A stretch of DNA of 64,000 bases, from the NCBI GenBank assembly GCA_958296195.1, contig OY282455.1, positions 2,976,001 through 3,040,000 on the forward strand, read 5' to 3'. The notes under the pieces are model-generated. The model saw nothing but the letters and a program-made list of their open reading frames with translations. It was not told the DNA's origin and made no database searches. Source of the stretch: an uncultured Pseudomonadales bacterium (lineage in GTDB: Bacteria > Pseudomonadota > Gammaproteobacteria > Pseudomonadales > Azotimanducaceae). Position numbers and translations under genes: made by a program. Positions 15,629 through 22,903 of the stretch are shown piece by piece; within the stretch, counting starts at the first letter, position 1; every line of letters starts with the position of its first letter.

Positions 15629-16828
15629 ATGGCAACAGGCATCAAGGACAAGGTCGCCATTCTGGGCATGGGCTGCTCCCGCTTCGGGGAGCGCTGGGAA
15701 AGCGGCGCCGAGGAGCTGATGGTGGAGGCGTTCACCGAAGCGGTTGGCGACGCCGGCATCGATATCAGCGAAATCGACGCCGCCTGGTTCTCCACCCACT
15801 ACGAGGAAATCAACGTCGGCAAGGGCGGCTTGCCGCTGTCCGTCGCGCTGCGCCTGCCCAACATCGCCGTCACCCGGGTGGAGAACTTCTGCGCATCCGG
15901 TTCCGAGGCCTTCCGCGGCGCCGTTTACGCAGTGGCCTCCGGCGCCTGCGACATCGCCTTGGCGCTCGGGGTGGAGAAGTTGAAGGACACCGGCTATGGC
16001 GGCCTGCCCGGCGGCCTTGGCGGCACCTTGACCCCGCAATGGTCCGCAAACGCCTCCGCACCCGGCAGCTTCGCCCAACTGGCCAGCGCCTACCGCGCCA
16101 AGCACGGGGTGGAGCGGGATGAGCTGAAGCGCGCCATCGCCCACGTCTCGGTGAAGAGCCACGCCAACGGGGTGAAGAACTCCAAGGCCCATCTGCGCCG
16201 GGAGATCACCGAGGAGGACGCGATCAACGCCCCTATGATCGCCGAACCCTTGGGCCTGTTCGACTGCTGCGGCGTCAGCGACGGGGCCGCCGCGGCCATC
16301 GTCACCACCCCGGAAATCGCCAAAAGGCTGGGCAAGGAGAACATCGTCAGCGTCAAGGCGCTGCAGCTCTCCCTGTCGAACGGCGCCGAATCCGGCCACA
16401 ACTCCTGGGACGGCAGTTATTTCCACACCACCCGCATCGCCGCCAAGAAAGCCTATGACGAGGCCGGCATCGGCAAGCCTCGGGAGCAGGTCAGCATGTT
16501 CGAGTGCCATGACTGCTTCTCCATCACCGAGATGGTCACCATGGAGGACTTGCAGCTCTCCCCGGAGGGCGGCGCCATCAACGACGTCATGGACGGCTTC
16601 TACGATGCCGACGGGCAAATTCCCTGCCAAATCGACGGCGGCCTGAAGTGCTTCGGGCACCCCATCGGCGCTTCCGGCATCCGCATGCTCTACGAGATGT
16701 ACCTGCAGTTGCAGGGCCGGGCGGGGGAGCGCCAGTTGCCCAAACCCTCCATCGGCATGACCCACAACCTAGGCGGTTCTCCCATGAGCAATGTGGCCGC
16801 GGTGTGCATTGTTGGAGCTTACGAATAG
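15629..16828 (+). CDS. SCP-x/PhlC-type thiolase
   Basis: 399 residues. The thiolase features include the nucleophilic Cys88 in 'VENFCASGSEAFRGA', 'ECHDCFSITEMVTMEDL', and the C-terminal 'LKCFGHPIGASGIRMLYEMY' with catalytic His and Cys, ending 'MTHNLGGSPMSNVAAVCIVG'. This belongs to the SCP-x/archaeal acetoacetyl-CoA thiolase branch that needs a DUF35 partner. The gene follows the HMG-CoA-synthase-like/DUF35 fusion by 120 bp on the same strand, so the two very likely form one complex. It may make or cleave a C-C bond in an acyl-CoA; whether the direction is synthesis or degradation cannot be seen. Confidence 0.88.
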   Translation: MATGIKDKVAILGMGCSRFGERWESGAEELMVEAFTEAVGDAGIDISEIDAAWFSTHYEEINVGKGGLPLSVALRLPNIAVTRVENFCASGSEAFRGAVYAVASGACDIALALGVEKLKDTGYGGLPGGLGGTLTPQWSANASAPGSFAQLASAYRAKHGVERDELKRAIAHVSVKSHANGVKNSKAHLRREITEEDAINAPMIAEPLGLFDCCGVSDGAAAAIVTTPEIAKRLGKENIVSVKALQLSLSNGAESGHNSWDGSYFHTTRIAAKKAYDEAGIGKPREQVSMFECHDCFSITEMVTMEDLQLSPEGGAINDVMDGFYDADGQIPCQIDGGLKCFGHPIGASGIRMLYEMYLQLQGRAGERQLPKPSIGMTHNLGGSPMSNVAAVCIVGAYE

Positions 16829-17053
16829 AGGAGCTCCCCTCCATCGCAAGGGCAACGCCGCCGCACCGCCGCCGGGTGGTAACTTAGTGCGTACTTCGGT
16901 TAGGAAAAGAACGGAAAGGAAATTCGAGAGCCAAACTCAAGCGTCCGCCTTTAAGAAGTGAGGCAACACAGCTTGGTCTTACGAGCTACTGGCGTCGTAG
17001 ACTAATTGCCCAAGGGCAAGGCAGACGTCAAAGTCACCGTCGGTCTGTAGCCC

Positions 17054-17179
17054 TTATTTCTTGGGCGACCTACCACCACCACCTTTGTTCTGGTTCAAGG
17101 GGGGGTTATGTTTGCGAATTTTCTCCTTCTCCTTCTCCTTCCGTTCCTGTTCTTTCGTCTTGGGGTCGTCCTTGGCCAT
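17054..17179 (-). CDS. Small highly charged protein (41 aa)
   Basis: ATG 17179 lies two bases downstream of the stop of the GIY-YIG-like gene, so translation is probably coupled. The N-terminal half is almost all Lys/Glu (MAKDDPKTKEQERKEKEKEK, then IRKHNPP), and the C-terminal half is 'NQNKGGGGRSPKK', basic and Gly-rich. A run of seven G (17099-17105) lies inside the frame and would shift it if miscounted. No family is recognised. The tail looks suited to nucleic-acid binding, which is inference. Confidence 0.5.
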   Translation of the reverse strand: MAKDDPKTKEQERKEKEKEKIRKHNPPLNQNKGGGGRSPKK

Positions 17180-17181
17180 AG

Positions 17182-17385
17182 CTAGGTTTGCTCCTTCCAA
17201 TCAAAGTGGTGTTTCTTCGGGTCGAAAGGGGGCGAAGAACCCCGCAGGTGCTCTTGGTAGCGTCTGCGAAGGTCGATGGACTGTCCCTGATAGTCAACCT
17301 TCCCCGTCTTCTTATTGACGTATCTGTACACACCCGGCACTTTTTCAGGTCTTCCTCTCTTATACCTGCCTGGACCAAACGACAT
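17182..17385 (-). CDS. Small GIY-YIG-like protein
   Basis: 67 residues from ATG 17385, with a textbook AAGGAGG eight bases upstream. The body reads 'PGVYRYVNKKTGKVDYQGQS', then 'IDLRRRYQEHLRG'. This matches the GIY-YIG motif as G-V-Y ... D-Y-Q-G, followed by the conserved Arg-rich helix 'LRRRYQEHL'. A full GIY-YIG domain is about 90 residues and ends with Glu and Asn metal/catalytic residues; here it stops soon after the first helix at 'HFDWKEQT'. It is either a truncated nuclease or a minimal DNA-binding version. A 41-aa charged protein is encoded immediately after it, so the two form a mini-operon next to a rearranged toxin-antitoxin remnant. Confidence 0.6.
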   Translation of the reverse strand: MSFGPGRYKRGRPEKVPGVYRYVNKKTGKVDYQGQSIDLRRRYQEHLRGSSPPFDPKKHHFDWKEQT

Positions 17386-17503
17386 GAGTTAGCCCTCCTT
17401 ATCGTGTGTTGATGTTGCTCCGGGAACCGCTATTCATCAGGTTATACCCGTTACGAAGACCGTATGCTAAATCTTGCTTTTTGCAAGTCAAGCATATTGT
17501 TCC

Positions 17504-17541
17504 TCAAGCTAACGCAACTCCCGGTTGGCCGCCAAGTCCGC
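17504..17541. repeat. 38-bp direct repeat, copy 1 (MFS 3'-end duplicate)
   Basis: Starts TCAAGCTAACGCAACTCCCG and ends GCCAAGTCCGC. It is identical to 18037-18074, which is the 3' end and stop of the MFS gene. Here it is joined in frame to a PIN-toxin start. Confidence 0.95.
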
Positions 17542-17628
17542 ATGGCCTTCGAGAAAGTAGATGATTGGCGCACTGTCCACCGTTACTCTGCCGCCGGGGG
17601 GCAACGCGCTGATGTCCATCACGGCCAT
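17509..17628 (-). pseudogene. Truncated PIN-domain toxin fused to MFS gene tail
   Basis: ATG 17628 overlaps the antitoxin stop, the usual toxin-antitoxin layout. The 39 residues start 'MAVMDISALPPGGRVTVDSA' and 'PIIYFLEGHADLAA', i.e. the first strand and helix of a PIN (VapC-like) domain with its first catalytic Asp. They then end abruptly as 'NRELR', identical to the C-terminus of the MFS transporter because the coding DNA is the duplicated 38-bp segment. The remaining acidic residues and about two thirds of the domain are missing, so no nuclease activity is expected. Confidence 0.75.
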
Positions 17629-17867
17629 TCGCCCCTCAGCTTGTCAACGAACCGCCCCGCATCCCCGAAGCAGCCCTTCGCCGACCCGCGCAAATCCGAA
17701 AGGTTCGGTGCCTTGCGCAACGCTTGGGACACAGGAACGACGGCGGCGTAGGGTTTGCCACGCTTGGTGACCATGGTGATGGCACCCTCATTATTGGCCG
17801 CCCGAAGGATTTCCGGCAGCCTTGTTCTGGCCTCCTCGACGCCAGCGGTTTCGACTCTGCTCTGCAT
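17619..17867 (-). CDS. Phd/YefM-type antitoxin
   Basis: 82 residues, start ATG 17867. The N-terminal 'VEEARTRLPEILRAANNEGA' and 'ITMVTKRGKPYAAVVPV' is the classical prevent-host-death DNA-binding fold; the C-terminal tail would wrap around the toxin. The stop overlaps the start of the PIN-toxin remnant. Since the toxin is truncated, this is now an orphan antitoxin that may still autorepress its promoter. CTGTAC occurs twice just upstream (17883 and 17892) and could be part of an operator. Confidence 0.8.
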   Translation of the reverse strand: MQSRVETAGVEEARTRLPEILRAANNEGAITMVTKRGKPYAAVVPVSQALRKAPNLSDLRGSAKGCFGDAGRFVDKLRGEWP

Positions 17868-17882
17868 TGTCTTGGACCTTAA

Positions 17883-18036
17883 CTGTACGATCTGTACAAC
17901 CTAACGCAAACTGCAATCCTCCGCAACCGCTTGCGCGCCACGGGAAGCGCCCGCCTCAACCGCGCCGTGCAGCGGTTCGACGCCAACACCTATCTGATGA
18001 CCCGCGCCTTGGGCTTCTTTGACCCGGCAGAAGACT
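17883..18036 (+). pseudogene. Fragment resembling homoserine O-acyltransferase (MetX-like)
   Basis: The plus-strand frame is open from 17883 and reads 'RFDANTYLMTRALGFFDPAE', close to the 'RFDANSYLYLTRAMDYFD' block of MetX-type alpha/beta-hydrolase acyltransferases. No start and no catalytic Ser or His are present; the match ends at the 38-bp repeat, where the frame runs into antisense of the MFS gene. A short similarity, so the identity is tentative. It suggests further DNA was deleted here. Confidence 0.35.
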
Positions 18037-18074
18037 TCAAGCTAACGCAACTCCCGGTTGGCCGCCAAGTCCGC
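18037..18074. repeat. 38-bp direct repeat, copy 2 (native MFS 3' end)
   Basis: Contains the last codons and TAG (18042-18044) of the MFS transporter plus 5 bp downstream. Exact match to 17504-17541; the segment between the copies carries the antitoxin and the MetX-like fragment. Confidence 0.95.
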
Positions 18075-19338
18075 CCGGATGGTTTTGCCGGCGGCTAGGT
18101 ACATCGCCGCGGAGACTAGGTTGAACGTCAGGCAAAGCACCAAGGCCCAGCGCAGGGAGTCCGCGCCCAGATCCGTCCAAGCGTTGAGCAGGTCGGAGGC
18201 GATGCCGGTGAATTGCGGGCCCCAGGCCCAAGCCGATGATGTTGAGGATGAACAATAGGATGCTGGAGGCCAGCGCCCGCATGCGCAGCCCGACCAAGCC
18301 TTGGGTCATGGAGAACGTCGGCCCCAGATAGTAGGCGCCCAGAGCGGCCGGAACGGCCAAAGTCCAAAGGGCCGCATAGGGGTCGCTAGTGATGTAGGCG
18401 TAAAGGCTAAACGGCAGGGAGGCGAGGATGGCTAGGCCCGGCAGCCACAGGTACCAGCGTTGGTCCCGGGCGCCGAGGCGGTCCCCCATGTAGCCGCCGA
18501 GCAGGGTGCCGGCGATGGAGGCGAATCCCAAATAGAATAGGGCGACGCCCATTTCCGCCGTGCCCAGGCCGTGGCTGCGCATGAACATGGCCGGAATCCA
18601 CAGACCCACGCCGTAGCCGACAAAGGCGTGCAGGCTGCCGCCGATGGTCATGTAGCGGAAGCTGCGCCTTGACCAGAGCAGGCGGAACACGGCCATGACC
18701 GGTGGAGTTTCGCCGCTGCCGGCGGACAAGCCCTCGGCGGCGCCGCGCACCGGCTCGCGCAGCGTGAAGCGCACCACCAAGGCCAACAGCAGCCCCGGAG
18801 CGCCCACCACCAGAAAGGCGGTGCGCCAGTCGAAGGCTTCGTTGATCCAGCCGCCGCCCAAGTTGCCGAACATGGTGCCTATGGGAATGCCCAAGGCGTA
18901 GATGGCCAAGGCGGTGGCCCGGCGCTCCGGGGGAAACATGTCGGAAATCATGGAGTGGGAGGGCGGGCTGCCGCCGGCCTCGCCAACCGCCACGCCGATG
19001 CGGGCCAGCAGCAGGTGGACGAAGTTGGCGGCGAGGCCGCACAGCGCGGTGGCGCCGCTCCACAGCGCCAAGCATACGGCTAGGATATTGCGGCGGGAGT
19101 CGCGGTCCGCCAGCCGAGCGATGGGTATGCCGAGAAAGGTGTAAAAGGTGGCGAAGGCAATGCCGCCGAGAAAGCCCATCAGGGTGTCGGAGACACCCAA
19201 ATCCTGCTTGATTGGCTCCACCAGGATGCCGAGGATGGAGCGGTCGATGAAGTTGAAGACATAAACGACGACCAGCAGGCCGAGGGCGTACCAGCGATAG
19301 GCGTTCGTGAACTGCCGACTATGTCCGTTGCGCAGCAT
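18042..19338 (-). pseudogene. MFS transporter with C-terminal frameshift
   Basis: The start ATG 19338 has GGGAG six bases upstream (TTG 19356 is an alternative). The N-terminal two thirds is a normal major-facilitator protein with 'NFIDRSILGILVEPIKQDLG' and the MFS loop 'GIPIARLADRDSRRN'. 'GVAVGEAGGSPPSHSMISDM' also matches sugar/organic-anion MFS proteins of the Spinster-like group. At about 18215-18223 (GCGGGCCCC) one extra base moves the expected sequence, 'GPQFTGIASDLLNAWTDLGA' and onward, into the next frame. That frame ends 'TIRADLAANRELR' at TAG 18042; the unshifted frame gives unrelated residues. Either a true frameshift or a one-base sequence error, affecting the last about 58 residues. 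Confidence 0.8.
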
Positions 19339-19593
19339 GACGTCTCCCAATCCCAATGTCCGCCACCCTAGCCAATTTGCCGGGCGCGGACTAGCCCGTG
19401 GATGCCGCCAAACCGCTTTTCTTGCGGGGGGAAGCCCGCAACATCAGCCAATTGCGCTCCTTTTTGAAAAATCGTCAGCACCCTTTCGAGTCGCCGGGAG
19501 CGCCCAGGCAAATCGGCAAACCGGTCGCTAAGTGGGGCAGCGGGTCAGTGATAGAATTTCGCAATCAGACCCACGGCGGAGGCGCGAAGGTCA

Positions 19594-20814
19594 ATGGATT
19601 TCTCCTTTTCCGAAGCGGATATTGAATTCCAGCGGGAAGTTAGGACTTGGCTTGAGGACGCTTGGCCGGAGGAGACCCGCGAACGGCGGGCCAGAAGCGC
19701 CCTAGGGCGCACCTCCCGGCAGGAGCAGGTGGAGTGGCAGCAAAGGCTCGCGGAGCGCGGCTGGGCGGCCCCCAGCTGGCCAGTGGAGCATGGCGGCGCC
19801 GGCTTCACGCCAACGCAGAACTACCTCTTCGATCTGGAGATGGCCAGGGCTGGTGCGCCGCGGGTGCTGCCCTTCGGCATCACCATGGTGGCGCCGGTCA
19901 TCATGAAGTTCGGCACGGAGGAGCAGAAGCGGCGTTTTCTGCCGGACATCCTGAATTCCCGAGTCTGGTGGTGCCAAGGCTACTCCGAACCTGGCGCCGG
20001 TTCGGATTTGGCGTCCCTAAGGCTCAAGGCGGAGGACCGGGGCGGCCACTATTTGGTCAACGGCGTCAAGACCTGGACCACGCTGGCGCAGCATGCAGAC
20101 TGGATTTTCTGCCTAGTGCGCACCAGCTTGGAGGAGAAACGGCAACTCGGCATCAGCTTCCTGTTGATCGACATGCAGTCCCCGGGAGTGAGCGTCAAGC
20201 CCATCGTCACCCTGGACCAGCCGCCGCCGGGCCTGCAGGAAATCAACACGGTCTATTTCGAGGACGTGGAGGTGCCCAAGGCCAATCTCATTGGCGAAGA
20301 GGGCAGGGGATGGACCTGCGCCAAGTACCTGCTGGAGTTTGAAAGAGGCAACGCCTATTCCCCGGCATTGAAGGAGTCCTTGGCGCACTTGCGGGCGCTG
20401 GCGCCAATCGAAGCTGGGAGCGACGGCCGCTGCATGGCGGCGGATGAGAACTTCACCGCCCGCCTGCGGGATTTGGAGGTGCAGGTGCTGGCCATGGAGT
20501 TTGTCGAGCTGCGCATCCTAGGCGCCTTGGCGGCCGGGCAGAACGTGGGGCCGGAATCGTCCATGCTGAAGGCCCGGGGCACCGAACTGCAGCAGGCGGT
20601 GACCGAACTCAGCCTCGAACTCCGCGCCTACTACGGCCTCCCGTTGGACCAGTCCACGCCGTTTGCGGCGCCGGACGAAAAGCCCTCCGTCGGCGGCCCA
20701 GCCCAAGCCGTCGGCGTCGCCCAAGCCTACTTCAACACCCGCAAGGCCAGCATTTACGCCGGCAGCAACGAGATTCAGCGCAACATCATGGCGAAGCTGG
20801 TTCTGGGGCTGTAG
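19594..20814 (+). CDS. Acyl-CoA dehydrogenase
   Basis: 406 residues, standard ACAD length. N-terminal helices contain '[20 protein letters not shown]'. The middle beta domain has '[20 protein letters not shown]' with the FAD/substrate loop '[20 protein letters not shown]'. The C-terminal helical domain ends '[20 protein letters not shown]'. It oxidises an acyl-CoA to the enoyl-CoA, passing electrons through ETF (etfA/etfB, 32215-33893) and ETF-QO (38329-39978), both in this window. The '[20 protein letters not shown]' stretch is typical of the family. The chain-length or branched substrate is not predictable. rmlA starts 6 bp downstream. Confidence 0.95.
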   Translation: MDFSFSEADIEFQREVRTWLEDAWPEETRERRARSALGRTSRQEQVEWQQRLAERGWAAPSWPVEHGGAGFTPTQNYLFDLEMARAGAPRVLPFGITMVAPVIMKFGTEEQKRRFLPDILNSRVWWCQGYSEPGAGSDLASLRLKAEDRGGHYLVNGVKTWTTLAQHADWIFCLVRTSLEEKRQLGISFLLIDMQSPGVSVKPIVTLDQPPPGLQEINTVYFEDVEVPKANLIGEEGRGWTCAKYLLEFERGNAYSPALKESLAHLRALAPIEAGSDGRCMAADENFTARLRDLEVQVLAMEFVELRILGALAAGQNVGPESSMLKARGTELQQAVTELSLELRAYYGLPLDQSTPFAAPDEKPSVGGPAQAVGVAQAYFNTRKASIYAGSNEIQRNIMAKLVLGL

Positions 20815-20819
20815 GGAGG

Positions 20820-21698
20820 ATGCCGCGCAAAGGCATCATTCTGGCCGGCGGCGCCGGCACCCGCCTGCATCCCACCACCTTGGGCGTCTGCAAGCAATTG
20901 CTGCCGGTTTACGACAAGCCCATGGTCTATTACCCGCTCTGCACCCTGATGCAGGCCGGCATCCGCGACATTCTGCTCATCTCAACGCCTCAGGACATCG
21001 GCCGCTTCGAGCAAGTGCTCGGCGACGGCAGCCGGTGGGGGCTGTCCATGCAGTACGCCGTGCAACCGCAGCCCAACGGGCTGGCCGAAGCCTTTGTTTT
21101 GGGGGAGGGATTCATTGCCGGCGGGCCTTGTGCGCTGATACTCGGCGACAACATCTTCTATGGTGACGGCTTGTCCCGGCGTCTGCAGCGAGCCGCCGCC
21201 CAGCCGAACGGGGCCACCATCTTCGCCTATCCCGTGCGCAACCCCCAGGACTTCGGCGTGGTCGCCTTCGACGGGGCCGAACGTCCGGTCTCCATCGAGG
21301 AGAAACCCCGGCAGCCGCGCAGCCGCTACGCCGTCACCGGCATCTACTTTTATGACGCGGATGTCGTGCAAATCGCCAAATCCATTCGGCCCTCGGTCCG
21401 GGGTGAACTGGAGATCACGGACGTCAACCGCGCTTACCTTGACCGGGGCTGTCTTGCAGTTGAACGCTTGGGCCGCGGCGTTGCCTGGCTGGACACCGGC
21501 ACACCGGACGCCATGCTGGAGGCGGCGCACTACATCCAAACCTTGGAGAAGCGCCAAGGCATGAAGGTCGGCGCCCCGGAGGAGGCCGCTTGGCGAGCCG
21601 GCTGGATCGGCGACGCGGACTTGGAGAGGTTGGCGGCGCCGCTGCACAAAAGCGGCTACGGAGAGTATCTGCTGACCTTGCTGTCCCGGCCCGAATAG
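20820..21698 (+). CDS. rmlA: Glucose-1-phosphate thymidylyltransferase
   Basis: 292 residues, start ATG 20820 with GGGAGG immediately before it, 6 bp after the acyl-CoA dehydrogenase stop. Motifs: the nucleotide-binding '[20 protein letters not shown]', '[19 protein letters not shown]', '[14 protein letters not shown]' and '[20 protein letters not shown]'. It makes dTDP-glucose from dTTP and glucose-1-phosphate, the first step to dTDP-L-rhamnose and other deoxysugars for surface polysaccharide. rmlB, C and D are not adjacent. It is followed convergently by a GmhB-like phosphatase. Confidence 0.95.
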   Translation: MPRKGIILAGGAGTRLHPTTLGVCKQLLPVYDKPMVYYPLCTLMQAGIRDILLISTPQDIGRFEQVLGDGSRWGLSMQYAVQPQPNGLAEAFVLGEGFIAGGPCALILGDNIFYGDGLSRRLQRAAAQPNGATIFAYPVRNPQDFGVVAFDGAERPVSIEEKPRQPRSRYAVTGIYFYDADVVQIAKSIRPSVRGELEITDVNRAYLDRGCLAVERLGRGVAWLDTGTPDAMLEAAHYIQTLEKRQGMKVGAPEEAAWRAGWIGDADLERLAAPLHKSGYGEYLLTLLSRPE

Positions 21699-21720
21699 CC
21701 GGCTGGCGGACGCTGCGGCC

Positions 21721-22308
21721 TCAAAGCAATCGGGCCACCGCATGGGCGTTGGCTGCGACTGCATCCGGTTCCACCGCCAGCCCAGCCGCCATTCCGAGCA
21801 GCAGGGTGCGCAGGCCGGCGGCGGCGCCGGCTTCGATGTCCCGCGCCGAATCACCGATCATCCAGGATTTGGATAGATCCACCGAGTAAGGCAGACGCCG
21901 CAGAGCTTCATGAATAAGGCCGGGCTTGGGCTTGCGGCAGGCGCAGTCCTGCACGGCCAAATGCGGGCAGGAGAACACCGCGTCCATCGGTGCGCCCTGA
22001 GCGGCGCTGGCGGCGCAGAGGTTGCGGTGAACGGCGGCGAGCGCCGCCGCGTCCATCAAGCCTTTGCCAACGCCTTGCTGGTTGGTGACCACCACCAGCC
22101 GGTAGCCCTTGTTCGCCAACGCCTTGAGCATGTCCAGGGCGCCGTCGGCAAACTGGAACTGCCGCCAATGCAGAACGTAGCGGCCCTTGTCGGGCGCACG
22201 GTTGATGACGCCGTCGCGGTCCAGAAAAGCAACTTTTTGGGCTTGGGCCAGAGGAATCGCCGAGGAAGGCTGAACTTGGATGTCACTGAGGCAGCCTGTA
22301 TTAAACAT
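21721..22308 (-). CDS. gmhB: GmhB-like HAD phosphatase
   Basis: 195 residues with the HAD motif I 'KVAFLDRDGVINRAPDKGRY', 'VVVTNQQGVGKG', the zinc-binding loop 'CPHLAVQDCACRKPKPGLI', and motif IV 'WMIGDSARDIEAGAAAGLRT'. This is the D-glycero-D-manno-heptose-1,7-bisphosphate 7-phosphatase/histidinol-phosphatase subfamily. GmhB is the better fit given length and the absence of his genes; it feeds lipopolysaccharide heptose synthesis. ATG 22308 is the only usable start in frame before motif I, and it lies within a few bases of an AT-rich -10-like element, so the mRNA may be nearly leaderless. Confidence 0.85.
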   Translation of the reverse strand: MFNTGCLSDIQVQPSSAIPLAQAQKVAFLDRDGVINRAPDKGRYVLHWRQFQFADGALDMLKALANKGYRLVVVTNQQGVGKGLMDAAALAAVHRNLCAASAAQGAPMDAVFSCPHLAVQDCACRKPKPGLIHEALRRLPYSVDLSKSWMIGDSARDIEAGAAAGLRTLLLGMAAGLAVEPDAVAANAHAVARLL

Positions 22309-22336
22309 GCGTATAATATATATTATGTTAAATCAA
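22309..22336 (-). promoter_or_regulatory. Candidate AT-rich promoter immediately upstream of gmhB
   Basis: A 14-bp perfect palindrome ATAATATATATTAT (22313-22326) provides -10-like CATAAT/TATTAT boxes on the minus strand, ending 4-15 bases before the ATG, with TTGATT slightly further up. There is no ribosome binding site between it and the start. Confidence 0.45.
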
Positions 22337-22384
22337 GAATCTTTCGGTCCAAGCGGGACGTTCTGGCAAGCGCAAATAGGTCCG

Positions 22385-22903
22385 CTAGCGGGACAAACTG
22401 AGACGCAACTGGGCGTCAACAAAGCCGGGCGTCCGGTGGGCGTCTATGGAGGCCAGTTCCACAACCACACCGCTGCCCTCCTGCAACTGCGCAATCAAGG
22501 CGACGACCTGCGCAAAGGACTGCTGCTGCAGAAACACGCTGACGCCGCCGCCGCTTTCCGGCTGCAGGCGGCTTAAGCGAACCCCAGCGGCGGCCGCCGC
22601 CTGGGTGATGGCGGGTATGACGGCCTTGGCGTCAGCCGGAGCGCCCTTGCCGGCGGCGCCGGCCGCGGCGCGGGCTTGGGCTTCGTTGGCCGAGACCCAC
22701 GCCAACAACCCCTGCGCCCGTTGCAGGCGCGCGGTCTCCTGGGCTTGCCAGTCCGCCAGCGGACGCCAAAGCCCAAGCCATAGAAGGACCACCATCGCCA
22801 CCGCCGCCAAACCGCCGTAAACGAGTTGCTCGTAGGCGGCCTTGCCGCTCCACCAGGTTGCGGCAGCCGAAGCCCGCCAAGCGCTCGCCAGCCTTTCCCG
22901 CAT
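22385..22903 (-). CDS. gspM: Type II secretion inner-membrane protein GspM
   Basis: 172 residues, starting directly after the gspL stop. A short cytoplasmic N-terminus is followed by one transmembrane helix ('LAAVAMVVLLWLGLWRPLAD', near residues 32-51), then a coiled segment and a small ferredoxin-like periplasmic domain ending 'LELASIDAHRTPG' (as VELASIDAHRTPG in this protein). GspM partners GspL in the inner-membrane platform that couples the GspE ATPase to the pseudopilus. Last gene of the operon; no gspN follows. A near-perfect inverted repeat, GTCCGCTAGCGGGAC, covers the stop codon. Confidence 0.88.
   Translation of the reverse strand: MRERLASAWRASAAATWWSGKAAYEQLVYGGLAAVAMVVLLWLGLWRPLADWQAQETARLQRAQGLLAWVSANEAQARAAAGAAGKGAPADAKAVIPAITQAAAAAGVRLSRLQPESGGGVSVFLQQQSFAQVVALIAQLQEGSGVVVELASIDAHRTPGFVDAQLRLSLSR

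Noticed and set aside
14390-16765. Very long minus-strand open frame (about 791 codons) opposite the HMGS-like and thiolase genes
   Set aside because: It spans two well-supported plus-strand genes and their gap, lacks recognisable motifs, and reflects strong third-position GC bias.
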